Source: Bacillota bacterium
GTDB taxonomy: Bacteria; Bacillota; Clostridia; Oscillospirales; Acutalibacteraceae
Length of the DNA stretch: 47,746 nt
Assembly: GCA_023391275.1 (NCBI GenBank)
Contig: JAEWBE010000130.1
Coordinates: 1 to 47,746, forward strand
Direction of reading: 5' to 3'
The notes under the pieces were generated by a model that did not search any database, had not been told where the DNA came from, and was given only the letters and a program-made list of their open reading frames with translations. The translations under genes and the position numbers were made by a program. Below, piece after piece: positions 22,669 through 30,318 of the stretch (positions within the stretch are counted from its first letter, which is position 1; each line of letters opens with the position of its first letter).

Positions 22669-23886
22669 CTATGAGTCTGACGAATCCTTTGGCCGATGCT
22701 GTTTTATCAGCGCAGTTATACACCCGGCCGCCGCCGTCAGCATAATAATCCCCAGTGCTGCGATTCCGGCCGCGTAGCTGTATGTATCACTGATTGCGCC
22801 GATTACCGGCGGACCAAAGGTTTGGCCGACATCCATAAGAGTGCTCAGAACCCCCAGAGAGGCGCCCAGCTGCCCTTTGCGTGCAACGTCCGCTGCCAGT
22901 GCGCTGGTGCTCGCGGTGATGAGCGCAAAGCCAAGTCCGTATAAAAGAATCAAAGGAACAATTGCGAAAATGGATTTTAAAACGGCAAGCAGAAAAAAGG
23001 ACAGCGTACATGCTGTTAAACCGACGACCATCATTGGCAGCCGGCCCAGACGGTCCGACGCCCGGCCGAACAAAGGCTTGAACAGGATGATTCCAACGAG
23101 TTGTATCCCCAATAGAACGCCGATTTCGCCCGTGGATATTCCCAGCTGCTTTGCGTAAAGAGGAAATATCATTTCAAATGCGCCGTAGGCGAAATAGGAA
23201 CAGGCGTCGAGCAGACCGACCAGAAAAAGCGGGCGATAGCTCAGCACTGCCCACAGCCTTTTAAAAAACCGAATCTTTCCGGCTTTCTCCGTTTCCTCAC
23301 GGGCAGATTTTTTGCTTTCTACGTTCGGCCTGCGGAAAAACCAGGCAGCCGAAATCAGAGCCAGAAGGCCGGCGGCGCCCGCAATTAAATATACGCTGAT
23401 ATATCCGCCGGATTCATAAGCGACCCCACCCACGGTCGGGGCCAGAGCGCGGCCAACCATGGTTGCGGAGGAGTAAAGGGACAAATTCTGGCCGGTATCC
23501 TTGCCGCTGAAGGCTGCAATAACAGCCATTGCAACCGGTCCGAACGCCGCGGTTGCAAAACCGTGATAGAAGCGGACGGTTCCCAGCTCCAGGGGATTTT
23601 GTACGAGCAGGTAAAGAAACGGCGCGCTCGCAAAAACAAGCAGCGACCCGATCAGGATCTTTTTGTATCCAAAACAGTCAGCCAAATCTCCGGCAAGATA
23701 GCTAACCAAAATTCCGGGGATGGTCGATGCTGATGCAATCCATCCAGTCTGCGCTCCGCTTGCTCCCAGACTTTTTGCAAATATGGGAAGGATGGGCGAT
23801 TTGGAGATTGTGGAGCTAAAGATTGCCAAAGCGCCGCAGCAGCCGATCATAAGAATCATGCGAAAATTAACAGATAATTTTTTCAT
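22669..23886 (-). CDS. MFS exporter (multidrug/tetracycline type)
   Basis: 405 residues from the ATG at 23886 (AGGAG nine bases upstream), with about twelve membrane helices in two halves joined by a charged cytoplasmic loop ('RRPNVESKKSAREETEKAGK'). The motif-A loop between helices 2 and 3 reads 'GDLADCFGYKKILIGS', and a second copy between helices 8 and 9 reads 'GRASDRLGRLPMMV', both typical for drug/proton antiporters. 'GRALAPTVGGVAYESGG' resembles the motif-C region of exporters. It is 17 bp after an HTH gene in the same operon. Substrate unknown. Confidence 0.9.
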   Translation of the reverse strand: MKKLSVNFRMILMIGCCGALAIFSSTISKSPILPIFAKSLGASGAQTGWIASASTIPGILVSYLAGDLADCFGYKKILIGSLLVFASAPFLYLLVQNPLELGTVRFYHGFATAAFGPVAMAVIAAFSGKDTGQNLSLYSSATMVGRALAPTVGGVAYESGGYISVYLIAGAAGLLALISAAWFFRRPNVESKKSAREETEKAGKIRFFKRLWAVLSYRPLFLVGLLDACSYFAYGAFEMIFPLYAKQLGISTGEIGVLLGIQLVGIILFKPLFGRASDRLGRLPMMVVGLTACTLSFFLLAVLKSIFAIVPLILLYGLGFALITASTSALAADVARKGQLGASLGVLSTLMDVGQTFGPPVIGAISDTYSYAAGIAALGIIMLTAAAGCITALIKQHRPKDSSDS

Positions 23887-23903
23887 GCTGCATTCTCCTG
23901 ACT

Positions 23904-24365
23904 TCAGCGGGAAAATATCTGTTTTTGGTTCGCTTCCAGCCTTGAATCTTCGCGCAAATCCCAAAAAATCTTAAATTCCAGTTTTTCAACCTCCCGCTGC
24001 TGTTTATAACTGATTCGAAGCGTGGCTTGTTCCGGAATAATAATGTCGCTGTCAAGGTTCTTCAGAACCGACCTGAGGTGATTGCCGTTTTCTTTTACTG
24101 TGGCCAGAGCCTCCCCGATCTTATCGAACAGGTTCTTTGAACCGCCCGGGATATCTTCAGAAATCCGGTAGAGCTCGTTCTGATTGATATAGTTGATGGA
24201 ATCACCGCAGGCCAGCCAATGAATCAGGGCTTCCCGGCTGAACCGCCATTCCCTTCCGATTTTGCGGGCGGGGACATGTTCCTCCCGCAATAATTTTATC
24301 AGCGTTTTTTCACTGACCCCTAAAAGCTCAATTGCTTGCTCAAGGTTTAAAATATCATGATCCAT
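23904..24365 (-). CDS. Excisionase/MerR-type HTH regulator upstream of the MFS gene
   Basis: 153 residues from the ATG at 24365; the in-frame ATG at 24389 lies only about four bases from the predicted transcript start and lacks a ribosome site. The N-terminal ~55 residues form an excisionase-family (helix_turn_helix_17) domain: 'ILNLEQAIELLGVSEKTLIK', 'LLREEHVPARKIGREWRFSR'. The rest is charged and partly helical, with no known ligand domain. A palindrome overlaps its -10 region, so it probably represses its own operon including the MFS pump. It is not near any integrase, so a phage role is unlikely. Confidence 0.8.
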   Translation of the reverse strand: MDHDILNLEQAIELLGVSEKTLIKLLREEHVPARKIGREWRFSREALIHWLACGDSINYINQNELYRISEDIPGGSKNLFDKIGEALATVKENGNHLRSVLKNLDSDIIIPEQATLRISYKQQREVEKLEFKIFWDLREDSRLEANQKQIFSR

Positions 24366-24389
24366 TGTGCGGTACAGCTCCTTTTTCAT

Positions 24390-24428
24390 TACTGAAAACA
24401 GTATACCTCACTGTATCTTTGATGTCAA
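24390..24428 (-). promoter_or_regulatory. Promoter and candidate operator of the HTH-MFS operon
   Basis: On the minus strand TTGACA (24428-24423), 17-base spacer, TATACT (24405-24400). A 14-bp inverted repeat TACTG-AAAA-CAGTA (24390-24403) covers the -10 and start site. Confidence 0.75.
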
Positions 24429-24518
24429 TTATATCTGTATTTGGTTTACATTTAACAGCATATAATATCATTTTAACTATCTGTTGGCTGCTGTATTTTG
24501 GAACTGTTCACAGGGTGA

Positions 24519-24650
24519 TCGGCGAAAACGGATACGAAAGGCGAATTGATTCCTGCCGGAAGCCTGCGGCTCAAACCATACGTCAAATGGGAGCATGAAC
24601 GGTTTCAGCAAACCGCACCCGAAGAAAACAAATTAGCACTTGACAGATGA
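24519..24650 (+). pseudogene. Possible decayed gene tail
   Basis: Between two stop codons 43 sense codons read as protein-like sequence ('AGSLRLKPYVKWEHERFQQT' in the middle) but have no start codon or ribosome site. It may be the remnant of a lost gene; the remainder of the gap 24429-24640 holds nothing recognisable. Confidence 0.2.
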
Positions 24651-24668
24651 TTTTTCATATACTATAAT
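24640..24668 (+). promoter_or_regulatory. Consensus promoter of the NiCo-riboswitch/ATPase transcript
   Basis: TTGACA (24640-24645), exactly 17 bases, TATAAT (24663-24668): a perfect sigma-A promoter. It starts an RNA with a leader of about 250 bases before the ATPase gene. Confidence 0.92.
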
Positions 24669-24701
24669 GCGATTATCTCTTTGCACTGCATATGAATCTA
24701 C

Positions 24702-24800
24702 AGTACAAACTGAGCAGGCGATGAACCGTATGGTTTGTGGGGCTGGGCTGGCAACAGCAACAGATTGGATGATTTCACATCTGTGGGACAGTAGTATGTT
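24702..24800 (+). promoter_or_regulatory. NiCo (czcD-motif) riboswitch
   Basis: The leader contains ACTGAGCAGGCGATGAACC, then GGGGCTGGGCTGGCAACAGC, then ACAGAT...ACATCTGTGGGACAGT, in the order and spacing of the NiCo/czcD aptamer (four-way junction closed by ACTG 24709-24712 and CAGT 24789-24792; P-helix ACAGAT/ATCTGT near 24770-24784). The conserved G-rich internal loops that bind Co2+/Ni2+ are present by memory of the known structure. A terminator follows at once, as in known on-switches. A covariance search would confirm it. Confidence 0.88.
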
Positions 24801-24806
24801 CCATTG

Positions 24807-24830
24807 GTGTGTTTTTTTATACACTTTTTT
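24807..24830 (+). terminator. Riboswitch-controlled terminator
   Basis: GTGTGT (24807-24812) / ATACAC (24819-24824) with a T-rich loop and a six-T tail. Metal binding to the aptamer should stop this hairpin (or a longer version using aptamer bases) from forming, switching the ATPase on. Confidence 0.65.
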
Positions 24831-24925
24831 GGGGCATAGACTGGATTAGTCAATGTAATCTTGACTTTATGAAGTGCCATAGAGCTATCTTATAACACGC
24901 TGAAAAGCGAATGGAGGTAACTTTT

Positions 24926-27463
24926 ATGACAGAACGGAAAGACACAACGGTTATGACGGGCCTGACTGCGCAGCAGGCTGAAAAGCTTCAGACACAGTAT
25001 GGTAAAAACGAACTGGCGGCACAGAAAAAGCAGAGCTTTTTCATTAAAACGCTCCATATTATCAGCGAACCCATGTTTCTGCTCTTAATTATTGCGGCAA
25101 TCATTTACTTTATTTTGGGTGAACCCCGTGACGGCGCAATTATGCTGATCTTCGTGGTCGGCGTCATCAGCATTGACGTGATGCAGGAATGGAAAACCGA
25201 CAAAACATTAAATGCCCTGAAGGATCTTTCTGCACCCCATATCACAGTGATTCGTGATGGGAAGGAACAGAGGATTGCCAGCTGTGATCTGGTTCCCGGA
25301 GACCTCATGATAATTGCGGAGGGGATTAAAATTCCTGCCGACGGTGAAGTGATAAAAGCAAACGACCTTTGTATTGACGAATCCTCGCTGACAGGGGAAG
25401 CGGAAGGCGTTTGGAAAGTTACGGCCGGCAATGCTGAACCAAGCTCCGATTATTGGCGCAAAGATTATTGCTATGCGGGTACACTGGTAACACAGGGCGG
25501 AGCCACAGTCCGTGTTGATAAAATCGGTTCTGCTACGGAATACGGCAAAATCGGTGCCAATGTTGCAGCCGCTCCCGAAAATCCAACTCCCTTGCAAAAA
25601 CAGACAGCAAGCCTTGTGAAACTGTGTTCGGGGATCGCCGCGGTGCTTTTTGCACTCGTCGGCGTAATCACTTATTTTAATCTGCCCGACCATGCATTCG
25701 GCGCCAGAATGATCGAAAGTGTTTTATCCGGTATTACGCTTGCAATGGCAATGATACCGGAGGAATTTCCTGTTATTCTTACTGTGTTTCTATCCATGGG
25801 TGCGTGGAGGCTTGCGAAAAAACAGTCGCTTGTCCGCAAACTGCCCTCTGTGGAGACTTTGGGTGCGGTTTCCGTCCTTTGCGTTGATAAAACAGGGACA
25901 ATTACCATGAATCAAATGTCAGTTCGCGACACATGGACGTTCAACGGCAATTTAAATGAGTTAACTGAAATTATGGGGCTTGGCTGTGAAACCGATGCTT
26001 ACGATCCCATGGAAAAGGCAATGATTGCTTACTGTGAAGCGCAGGGTATCTGCAAAGACCACTTATTCGGCGGAGAACTGATTGCCGAATATTCTTTTAC
26101 CAATGAACTGAAAATGATGGGGCATGTGTGGAAACACGATGGCGAGATCATTATCGCGGCCAAAGGCTCGCCTGAACGGATACTGACTGTTTGTAACCTC
26201 ACTGATACGGAGCGGAAACAGGCAGAGGATAAAATTTTGGAAATGTCAATGCAGGGCCTGCGCGTTATTGCCGTCGGTGTGATGAAACCCGGCAGCGAGG
26301 CAGAGGTCCCTGCGGCTATCACTGAATGCAGGCTCACTTTCTGCGGCTTAGTCGGTCTTGCCGACCCACCGAGAGAGTCGGTAAAAGAGGATATCAAACG
26401 CTGCGCAAAGGCGGGCGTTCGCGTGGTCATGATTACAGGCGACAACGGGGTTACCGCAAGCTCCATTGCAAAGCAAATCGGTATGCCGAACTGCGAACAT
26501 ATCATTACAGGTGATGAACTGAACAAGATGAGCGATGAGGAGCTGCGTGACCGTGTTCGCAATGTAAGCATTTTTTCGCGAGTCGTTCCGGAGCATAAAA
26601 TGCGGATTGTAAAAGCATTTAAAGATAACGGGGAGATTGTGGCCATGACTGGGGATGGCGTCAATGACGCCCCGGCCTTAAAATATGCGGACATCGGTGT
26701 TGCCATGGGGAAGCGCGGCTCGGAAGTATCCCGGGAAGCCGCGGATTTAATTTTAATGGATGATAATTTTTCCACGATTGTGGATACGATTCAGGATGGC
26801 CGAAGAATTTACGACAATATCCGGAAAGCGGTTGGCTATGTGTTCACCATCCATATTCCGATTGCTTTTTCCGCACTGCTTGCTCCGTTTCTGGGTATTA
26901 ACCCTGCATGCCTATTGCTGCTGCCCCTGCACGTGGTGCTTTTGGAACTGATTATTGATCCGACATGCTCCGTTGTACTGGAACGCCAGCCCGCCGAACA
27001 CAACATTATGGAGCGCAGCCCCCGCAATCCGAACGGGAAGATTTTGACTGCCGGAATCCTTTTCAAAAGTATTCTTCAGGGGCTGGCTGTATTTGCCGCA
27101 TCCTTTGGAACCTACTTTGTGTTTCTACAGCAAAATCCCGACAATGCGGCGCTTGCCAGAACCATGGGCATTGCAATCATTATGCTTGCAAACCTGTTCC
27201 TGGTGCAGGTGAACAGCTCGGAATGTGATTTTGTCATTCAATCAATCACGCGTCTTGCAAAAGACAAGGTAATGTGGGCAGTAAATATCGGAACCATTGC
27301 CGGGCTGCTGATTATCCTTTATACCCCGCTCTGCCGGTTCTTAAAGTTTGCACCGCTGTCGGCCGGCCAGTTCTTCCTTGCGGTTGGTATCGCCGCTGTA
27401 TCGGTGCTGTGGTATGAAATTGTGAAATTATTAAAATTGATTTGCCGAAAATCAGGTGAATAA
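24926..27463 (+). CDS. P-type metal/cation-transporting ATPase
   Basis: 845 residues from the ATG at 24926 (GGAGG eight bases upstream; an earlier in-frame ATG overlaps that site). It is a P2-like pump: actuator 'DESSLTGEAEGVW' (~152), membrane motif 'AMIPEEFPVILTVFLSMGAW' (~275), phosphorylation site 'CVDKTGTITMN' (Asp ~318), hinge 'VAMTGDGVNDAPALKYADIG' (~574), and a late helix pair with 'LPLHVVLLELIIDPTCSVVL' (~665). It lacks the CPx motif and heavy-metal-binding N-terminal domain of P1B pumps. Automatic annotation would say Ca2+-ATPase, but the NiCo riboswitch argues that cobalt and/or nickel export is its physiological job. The Glu, Asp, Thr and Cys in 'ELIIDPTCS' are candidate ligands. 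Confidence 0.9.
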   Translation: MTERKDTTVMTGLTAQQAEKLQTQYGKNELAAQKKQSFFIKTLHIISEPMFLLLIIAAIIYFILGEPRDGAIMLIFVVGVISIDVMQEWKTDKTLNALKDLSAPHITVIRDGKEQRIASCDLVPGDLMIIAEGIKIPADGEVIKANDLCIDESSLTGEAEGVWKVTAGNAEPSSDYWRKDYCYAGTLVTQGGATVRVDKIGSATEYGKIGANVAAAPENPTPLQKQTASLVKLCSGIAAVLFALVGVITYFNLPDHAFGARMIESVLSGITLAMAMIPEEFPVILTVFLSMGAWRLAKKQSLVRKLPSVETLGAVSVLCVDKTGTITMNQMSVRDTWTFNGNLNELTEIMGLGCETDAYDPMEKAMIAYCEAQGICKDHLFGGELIAEYSFTNELKMMGHVWKHDGEIIIAAKGSPERILTVCNLTDTERKQAEDKILEMSMQGLRVIAVGVMKPGSEAEVPAAITECRLTFCGLVGLADPPRESVKEDIKRCAKAGVRVVMITGDNGVTASSIAKQIGMPNCEHIITGDELNKMSDEELRDRVRNVSIFSRVVPEHKMRIVKAFKDNGEIVAMTGDGVNDAPALKYADIGVAMGKRGSEVSREAADLILMDDNFSTIVDTIQDGRRIYDNIRKAVGYVFTIHIPIAFSALLAPFLGINPACLLLLPLHVVLLELIIDPTCSVVLERQPAEHNIMERSPRNPNGKILTAGILFKSILQGLAVFAASFGTYFVFLQQNPDNAALARTMGIAIIMLANLFLVQVNSSECDFVIQSITRLAKDKVMWAVNIGTIAGLLIILYTPLCRFLKFAPLSAGQFFLAVGIAAVSVLWYEIVKLLKLICRKSGE

Positions 27464-27563
27464 TAAGGAATTGAAAGAATATTTTGCGTCTTCTTTTTAT
27501 CCTTTTTCTTGTCTTTCGAATACACTAATAAAAGAACCTGATTTTAACGATGGAGGCATTATC

Positions 27564-27740
27564 ATGGAGATGAAAACATACCACTGTATGAACCCAAAAG
27601 AAAATCCTATGCCGGATTGGTTAAAATACCCGGCAAAAAAAAGCGAGGAAAAACATGAGGACCTTGTTCAGCAGTTTAAAAACAATCCGGACTCTTTTTT
27701 TCCGCCCATCATTCCACCTTCCAAACCGCACAGAAAATAA
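27564..27740 (+). CDS. Small hypothetical protein
   Basis: 58 residues from the ATG at 27564 with GGAGG seven to eight bases upstream; a longer frame lacks a ribosome site. It is soluble and polar with a proline-rich C-terminus ('FFPPIIPPSKPHRK') and a single Cys ('YHCMNPKENPMPDW'). It lies 100 bp after the ATPase and ends 4 bp before a hairpin terminator. No family recognised. It may be expressed with the ATPase or from its own promoter. Confidence 0.6.
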   Translation: MEMKTYHCMNPKENPMPDWLKYPAKKSEEKHEDLVQQFKNNPDSFFPPIIPPSKPHRK

Positions 27741-27744
27741 ATTC

Positions 27745-27777
27745 ATGCCGTCCTTCTTATTTAGGGCGGCATTGCTT
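27745..27777 (+). terminator. Terminator after the ATPase / small protein unit
   Basis: ATGCCGTCC (27745-27753) pairs with GGGCGGCAT (27764-27772), followed by TGCTTTAATT. Confidence 0.65.
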
Positions 27778-27838
27778 TAATTGCAGTTGTTATCGCTCAG
27801 GAGCGGTATGAATTTTCATATTTAGAATGCTGATTTTA

Positions 27839-27866
27839 AAGTACGCCTTACGAGGCGTGCTTTTAT
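27839..27866 (+). terminator. Second terminator-like hairpin
   Basis: AAGTACGCCT (27839-27848) / AGGCGTGCTT (27853-27862), one G-U pair, tail TTATG. There is no gene directly before it, so it may be a backup terminator. Confidence 0.5.
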
Positions 27867-27974
27867 GTTGTTAATAAAAATTCCTCTTTTAAAAAGGCCA
27901 ATCCCCGCTGTTTCTCAGGCCGCACTATATAATTATTTTTTGTGTTATAATAAATAGTGAAAAGGGGTGCTCCA

Positions 27975-28127
27975 ATGAATACAAAGTTAAAAGTATTGCT
28001 TGAGAGTAAACTAACGGTATACAAAGTTTGCTATCAGCAGGCGGAAAGTCAGAAAGACGATAAACGGATGGATCAGATTGAAACTTTCATAGATGAACTC
28101 CAAAAGGAAATTGACGATTTGAATTAA
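27975..28127 (+). CDS. Small hypothetical protein, helical
   Basis: A 50-codon frame missed by length cut-offs. AAAGGGG lies 8 bases before the ATG, a TATAAT at 27946-27951 precedes it, and a strong terminator begins 5 bases after the stop, so the gene is a complete transcription unit. The protein is charged and mostly helical ('MDQIETFIDELQKEIDDLN'), with one Cys. It resembles small two-helix proteins common in clostridia, but I cannot name a family. Confidence 0.7.
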   Translation: MNTKLKVLLESKLTVYKVCYQQAESQKDDKRMDQIETFIDELQKEIDDLN

Positions 28128-28131
28128 TTTT

Positions 28132-28160
28132 AAGCGCGGACAGGCCGCGCTTTATTTTTT
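28132..28160 (+). terminator. Terminator of the 50-residue gene
   Basis: AAGCGCGG (28132-28139) / CCGCGCTT (28145-28152) and a TATTTTTTT tail. Confidence 0.9.
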
Positions 28161-28182
28161 TGAATGCATATAACAGGTGAAC

Positions 28183-28226
28183 ATAAAATCCCCTGCCGGC
28201 TTTAAATAACCGGCGGGGGATTTTAT
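28183..28226. terminator. Bidirectional terminator before the convergent membrane-protein gene
   Basis: An A+T-framed GC-rich hairpin: ATAAAATCCCC with GCCGG pairs with CCGGC and GGGGATTTTAT. It mainly serves the minus-strand gene ending at 28310. Confidence 0.75.
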
Positions 28227-28309
28227 GGTTTGGCAGGTACGGTGATGCGGTATCACGGACTGTGCGGAAGTCTTACACCCCAGCCTGCGGAATCTGTTGA
28301 TCGGATGCT

Positions 28310-28594
28310 CTATTGTTTCGTTGTTGAGGCTCGCTTTACTGCCGAGAAGGCGCCGTTCGCGCTTAATGCAATGATTATCGCATTAAATGGAATCAGTGCG
28401 CCGGACGCCCACGTTAAAGTACCGGTAAAAAAGGTTGCGCCTAAAAGAAGTATTATGGCGATCAGGTAAGATACCCATTGCGTGGCAACATTTTTCAGGA
28501 ACGGAAGAGTTTTAACAAACTGGGTAATCAGTGCCGTTGCTGCAGCGCAGCCTGCAAGAGTCGCCAGGATATCCCAGCTAAAAAAGTTATCCAT
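28310..28594 (-). CDS. Small holin-like membrane protein
   Basis: 94 residues with two to three membrane helices ('LATLAGCAAATALITQFV', 'WVSYLIAIILLLGATFF', 'ALIPFNAIIIALSANGAFSA') and a short basic tail. GGAGG lies 10 bases before the ATG. Size and topology resemble phage holin families, but no endolysin, tail or other phage gene is near, so it may be a phage remnant or a domesticated protein such as those in sporulation or toxin export. Function not assigned. Confidence 0.65.
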   Translation of the reverse strand: MDNFFSWDILATLAGCAAATALITQFVKTLPFLKNVATQWVSYLIAIILLLGATFFTGTLTWASGALIPFNAIIIALSANGAFSAVKRASTTKQ

Positions 28595-28599
28595 TAATT

Positions 28600-28957
28600 C
28601 AATTCCTCCTACGGTATTCCTCGATCAGCCTTTTTACGGCTGAATAATTTAAAGATATTCACAATTTCCGAATAAGACGTAAATCTATTTTACGTTTCAT
28701 CTATGGATCAATCCGGAAGCGGCTCCAGAGAAATTATGAATGATATGCTGCTATTTGGACGGATATGGGATTTTGTAATTCGATGGACCGTTCTTTGCAA
28801 CCCGGCAATCATTTCTTCTAAGCCCCTCAATCAATACTGTATGACGAGTCGTTGCATCTGGTGCATCTTACAGCATTCGGTGAAAATAATATGGAAATGT
28901 ATCTTGACAAATCAAGTAAACAGAATTATTAATCATGTATTAAACATGCTTAAATAA
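28600..28957. other. Non-coding or decayed stretch
   Basis: No convincing gene. Codons 28822-28929 read as protein-like sequence ending in 'GENNMEMYLDKSSKQNY' after an in-frame stop and without a start, which looks like a decayed gene end. A promoter-like TTGACA (28904-28909) - 17 - TATTAA (28927-28932) lies at its end and points to the small frames that follow. Confidence 0.35.
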
Positions 28958-28981
28958 TTTTATGGAGTGGCTGTATGAAAA

Positions 28982-29056
28982 ATGAAGAGGGCAGAGAGCA
29001 GCAGAAAGCAGCTCATTGATATGGAACTGGATTTATTTTTGGGAGGAAAAGCATAA
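28982..29056 (+). CDS. Possible 24-residue peptide
   Basis: A short frame ('MKRAESSRKQLIDMELDLFL' and four more residues) that overlaps the end of an even shorter frame. It ends two bases before the next small ORF and holds the GGAGG used by it. It could be a leader, or with the next frame the remains of a frameshifted gene. Confidence 0.2.
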   Translation: MKRAESSRKQLIDMELDLFLGGKA

Positions 29057-29057
29057 A

Positions 29058-29165
29058 ATGAACTTGACAGAATATAGGAGCAGGGGGCTGCTTTCGGAAG
29101 ATCATAACGGGGGATGTGTTCTGTTCGGGAAGGAACAGGCCGTAAAAGAATTGCTTTATGAATGA
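29058..29165 (+). CDS. Possible 35-residue peptide
   Basis: 'MNLTEYRSRGLLSEDHNGG' followed by 'CVLFGKEQAVKELLYE', with GGAGG 11 bases upstream and a promoter-like element at 28904-28932. Composition is protein-like. No family is known to me; it may be real or a gene fragment in a different frame from the 24-residue ORF before it. Confidence 0.3.
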   Translation: MNLTEYRSRGLLSEDHNGGCVLFGKEQAVKELLYE

Positions 29166-29206
29166 AAAATAAAAGGTAACGTTTATTAAAAATCAAGGCT
29201 TAGTAA

Positions 29207-29277
29207 AAACGGCCGCGGAGCAAGCGATAAAAGATGGTTTGCTTCGTGAATTTTTTTTGCCGCGGTATGCACCGTTT
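29207..29277 (+). promoter_or_regulatory. Nested stem structure upstream of the patatin gene
   Basis: Three nested pairings: AAACGG (29207-29212) with CCGTTT (29272-29277), CCGCGG (29213-29218) with CCGCGG (29260-29265), and AGCAAGC (29219-29225) with GTTTGCT (29237-29243). A run of eight T lies inside. The inner hairpin plus that T-run looks like a terminator, the outer stems like an alternative fold, which would suit an attenuator. I match it to no known riboswitch. Confidence 0.4.
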
Positions 29278-29334
29278 GGGCGTTTTTAAATATACTTTTA
29301 ATAGAGTATTTTAAGGAAGAGCGGTGGAAATATC

Positions 29335-30198
29335 ATGTCCTTTGGACTTGCACTTTCAGGAGGAGGAACAAAAGGAGCGGCACATGTCGGGGTTCTGCTG
29401 GCACTGGAAGAAGCCGGAATGCTTCCGTCTTCCATTGCCGGAACAAGCGCGGGGGCCCTCGTCGCCGGCCTTTATGCGGCGGGGAATTCTCCGCAATCAT
29501 TAAAAGAAATTGTAACGGATATGTCAAACAGGGGATTGTACTATTTTGATGCGGATTTGCTCGGCGTGTTGAAGGCAGTGCCGCAGTTTTTGATTCATCA
29601 TACGATTGAACTTACAGGATTTCTTAAGGGAAACCGAATTGAACGGCTTTTAAACAAATATTCAGGCGGTAAGAATATTAAAGAGGTTGGCCTGCGAACA
29701 ATTCTTCCCGCAGTTGACATCAACAGCGGAAAGACGATTGTATATACGAATTCTTTGGCAAATGTTCCGCCGCTCAATGGAGCGGAGTGGAAAACCGACA
29801 TCCTGCTCAGTGCGGCAATGCGGGCCAGCATGGCGGTTCCCGTTGTTTTTCAGCCCAAAATAATCGATGGGATGTGTCTGGTCGACGGAGGAGTAACCGA
29901 TGTGCTGCCGGTTGACCTTTTAATTGCGGCGGGGGAAGCAAATGTTTTGGCTGTCGATCTTGCCAGCGAATATGAGACACCGAAAAAGCAGAATATCATC
30001 GATATTTCCACCCATTCTTTATCCATTATGAGCACACGGCTCAAAGAGTGCCGCTCGCATGGGGAAAGACTGCTTTTAAATCCGTCACTGCCGGAAGAAT
30101 CGGGATTATTGATTTTTGAACAGATGGAAGCATGTATGAATGCGGGGTATGAAGCCGCAAAAGAGAATATTCCGGCGATTAAGGCTCTGTTTGCATAA
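29335..30198 (+). CDS. Patatin-like phospholipase (RssA type)
   Basis: 287 residues, a single patatin domain. The oxyanion loop 'LALSGGGTKGAAHVG' (residues 5-19), the nucleophile 'GTSAG' (Ser39) and the catalytic Asp in 'LVDGGVTDVLPVD' form the complete Ser-Asp dyad, so an active lipid acyl hydrolase is expected. There is no signal peptide or membrane helix, so it acts in the cytoplasm or at the membrane face. It is a single gene between the structured leader and a strong shared terminator. Substrate lipid unknown. Confidence 0.93.
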   Translation: MSFGLALSGGGTKGAAHVGVLLALEEAGMLPSSIAGTSAGALVAGLYAAGNSPQSLKEIVTDMSNRGLYYFDADLLGVLKAVPQFLIHHTIELTGFLKGNRIERLLNKYSGGKNIKEVGLRTILPAVDINSGKTIVYTNSLANVPPLNGAEWKTDILLSAAMRASMAVPVVFQPKIIDGMCLVDGGVTDVLPVDLLIAAGEANVLAVDLASEYETPKKQNIIDISTHSLSIMSTRLKECRSHGERLLLNPSLPEESGLLIFEQMEACMNAGYEAAKENIPAIKALFA

Positions 30199-30255
30199 TC
30201 CGGTTGGAGCATTTGGCCTGCCAGGCTGCGCATGATTTTCATTGATCAGATACGG

Positions 30256-30310
30256 CATAAATCAAAAGACGCATCAGCGGTTATTCTGCCGGTGCGTCTT
30301 TTGATTTATG
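30256..30310. terminator. Strong bidirectional terminator
   Basis: Perfect 18-base arms (30256-30273 and 30293-30310), with a second GC pairing (GCGG/CCGG region) inside the loop. A and T runs inside the arms allow termination of the patatin gene and of the convergent minus-strand pair. Confidence 0.85.
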
Positions 30311-30318
30311 TGCTTTCA

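Noticed and set aside
24702..24800. yybP-ykoY (Mn2+) riboswitch as an alternative for the ATPase leader
   Set aside because: The GGGACAG and ACTGAGCAGG elements and four-way-junction layout match the NiCo core; the yybP-ykoY core is not seen.
24640..24849. 69-codon plus-strand frame between the HTH gene and the ATPase
   Set aside because: It coincides with the promoter, NiCo aptamer and terminator, which explain the sequence better than a protein.
28703..28957. 84-codon plus-strand frame
   Set aside because: Cys/Ile-rich random-like sequence with no ribosome site; a competing frame looks more protein-like but also lacks a start.
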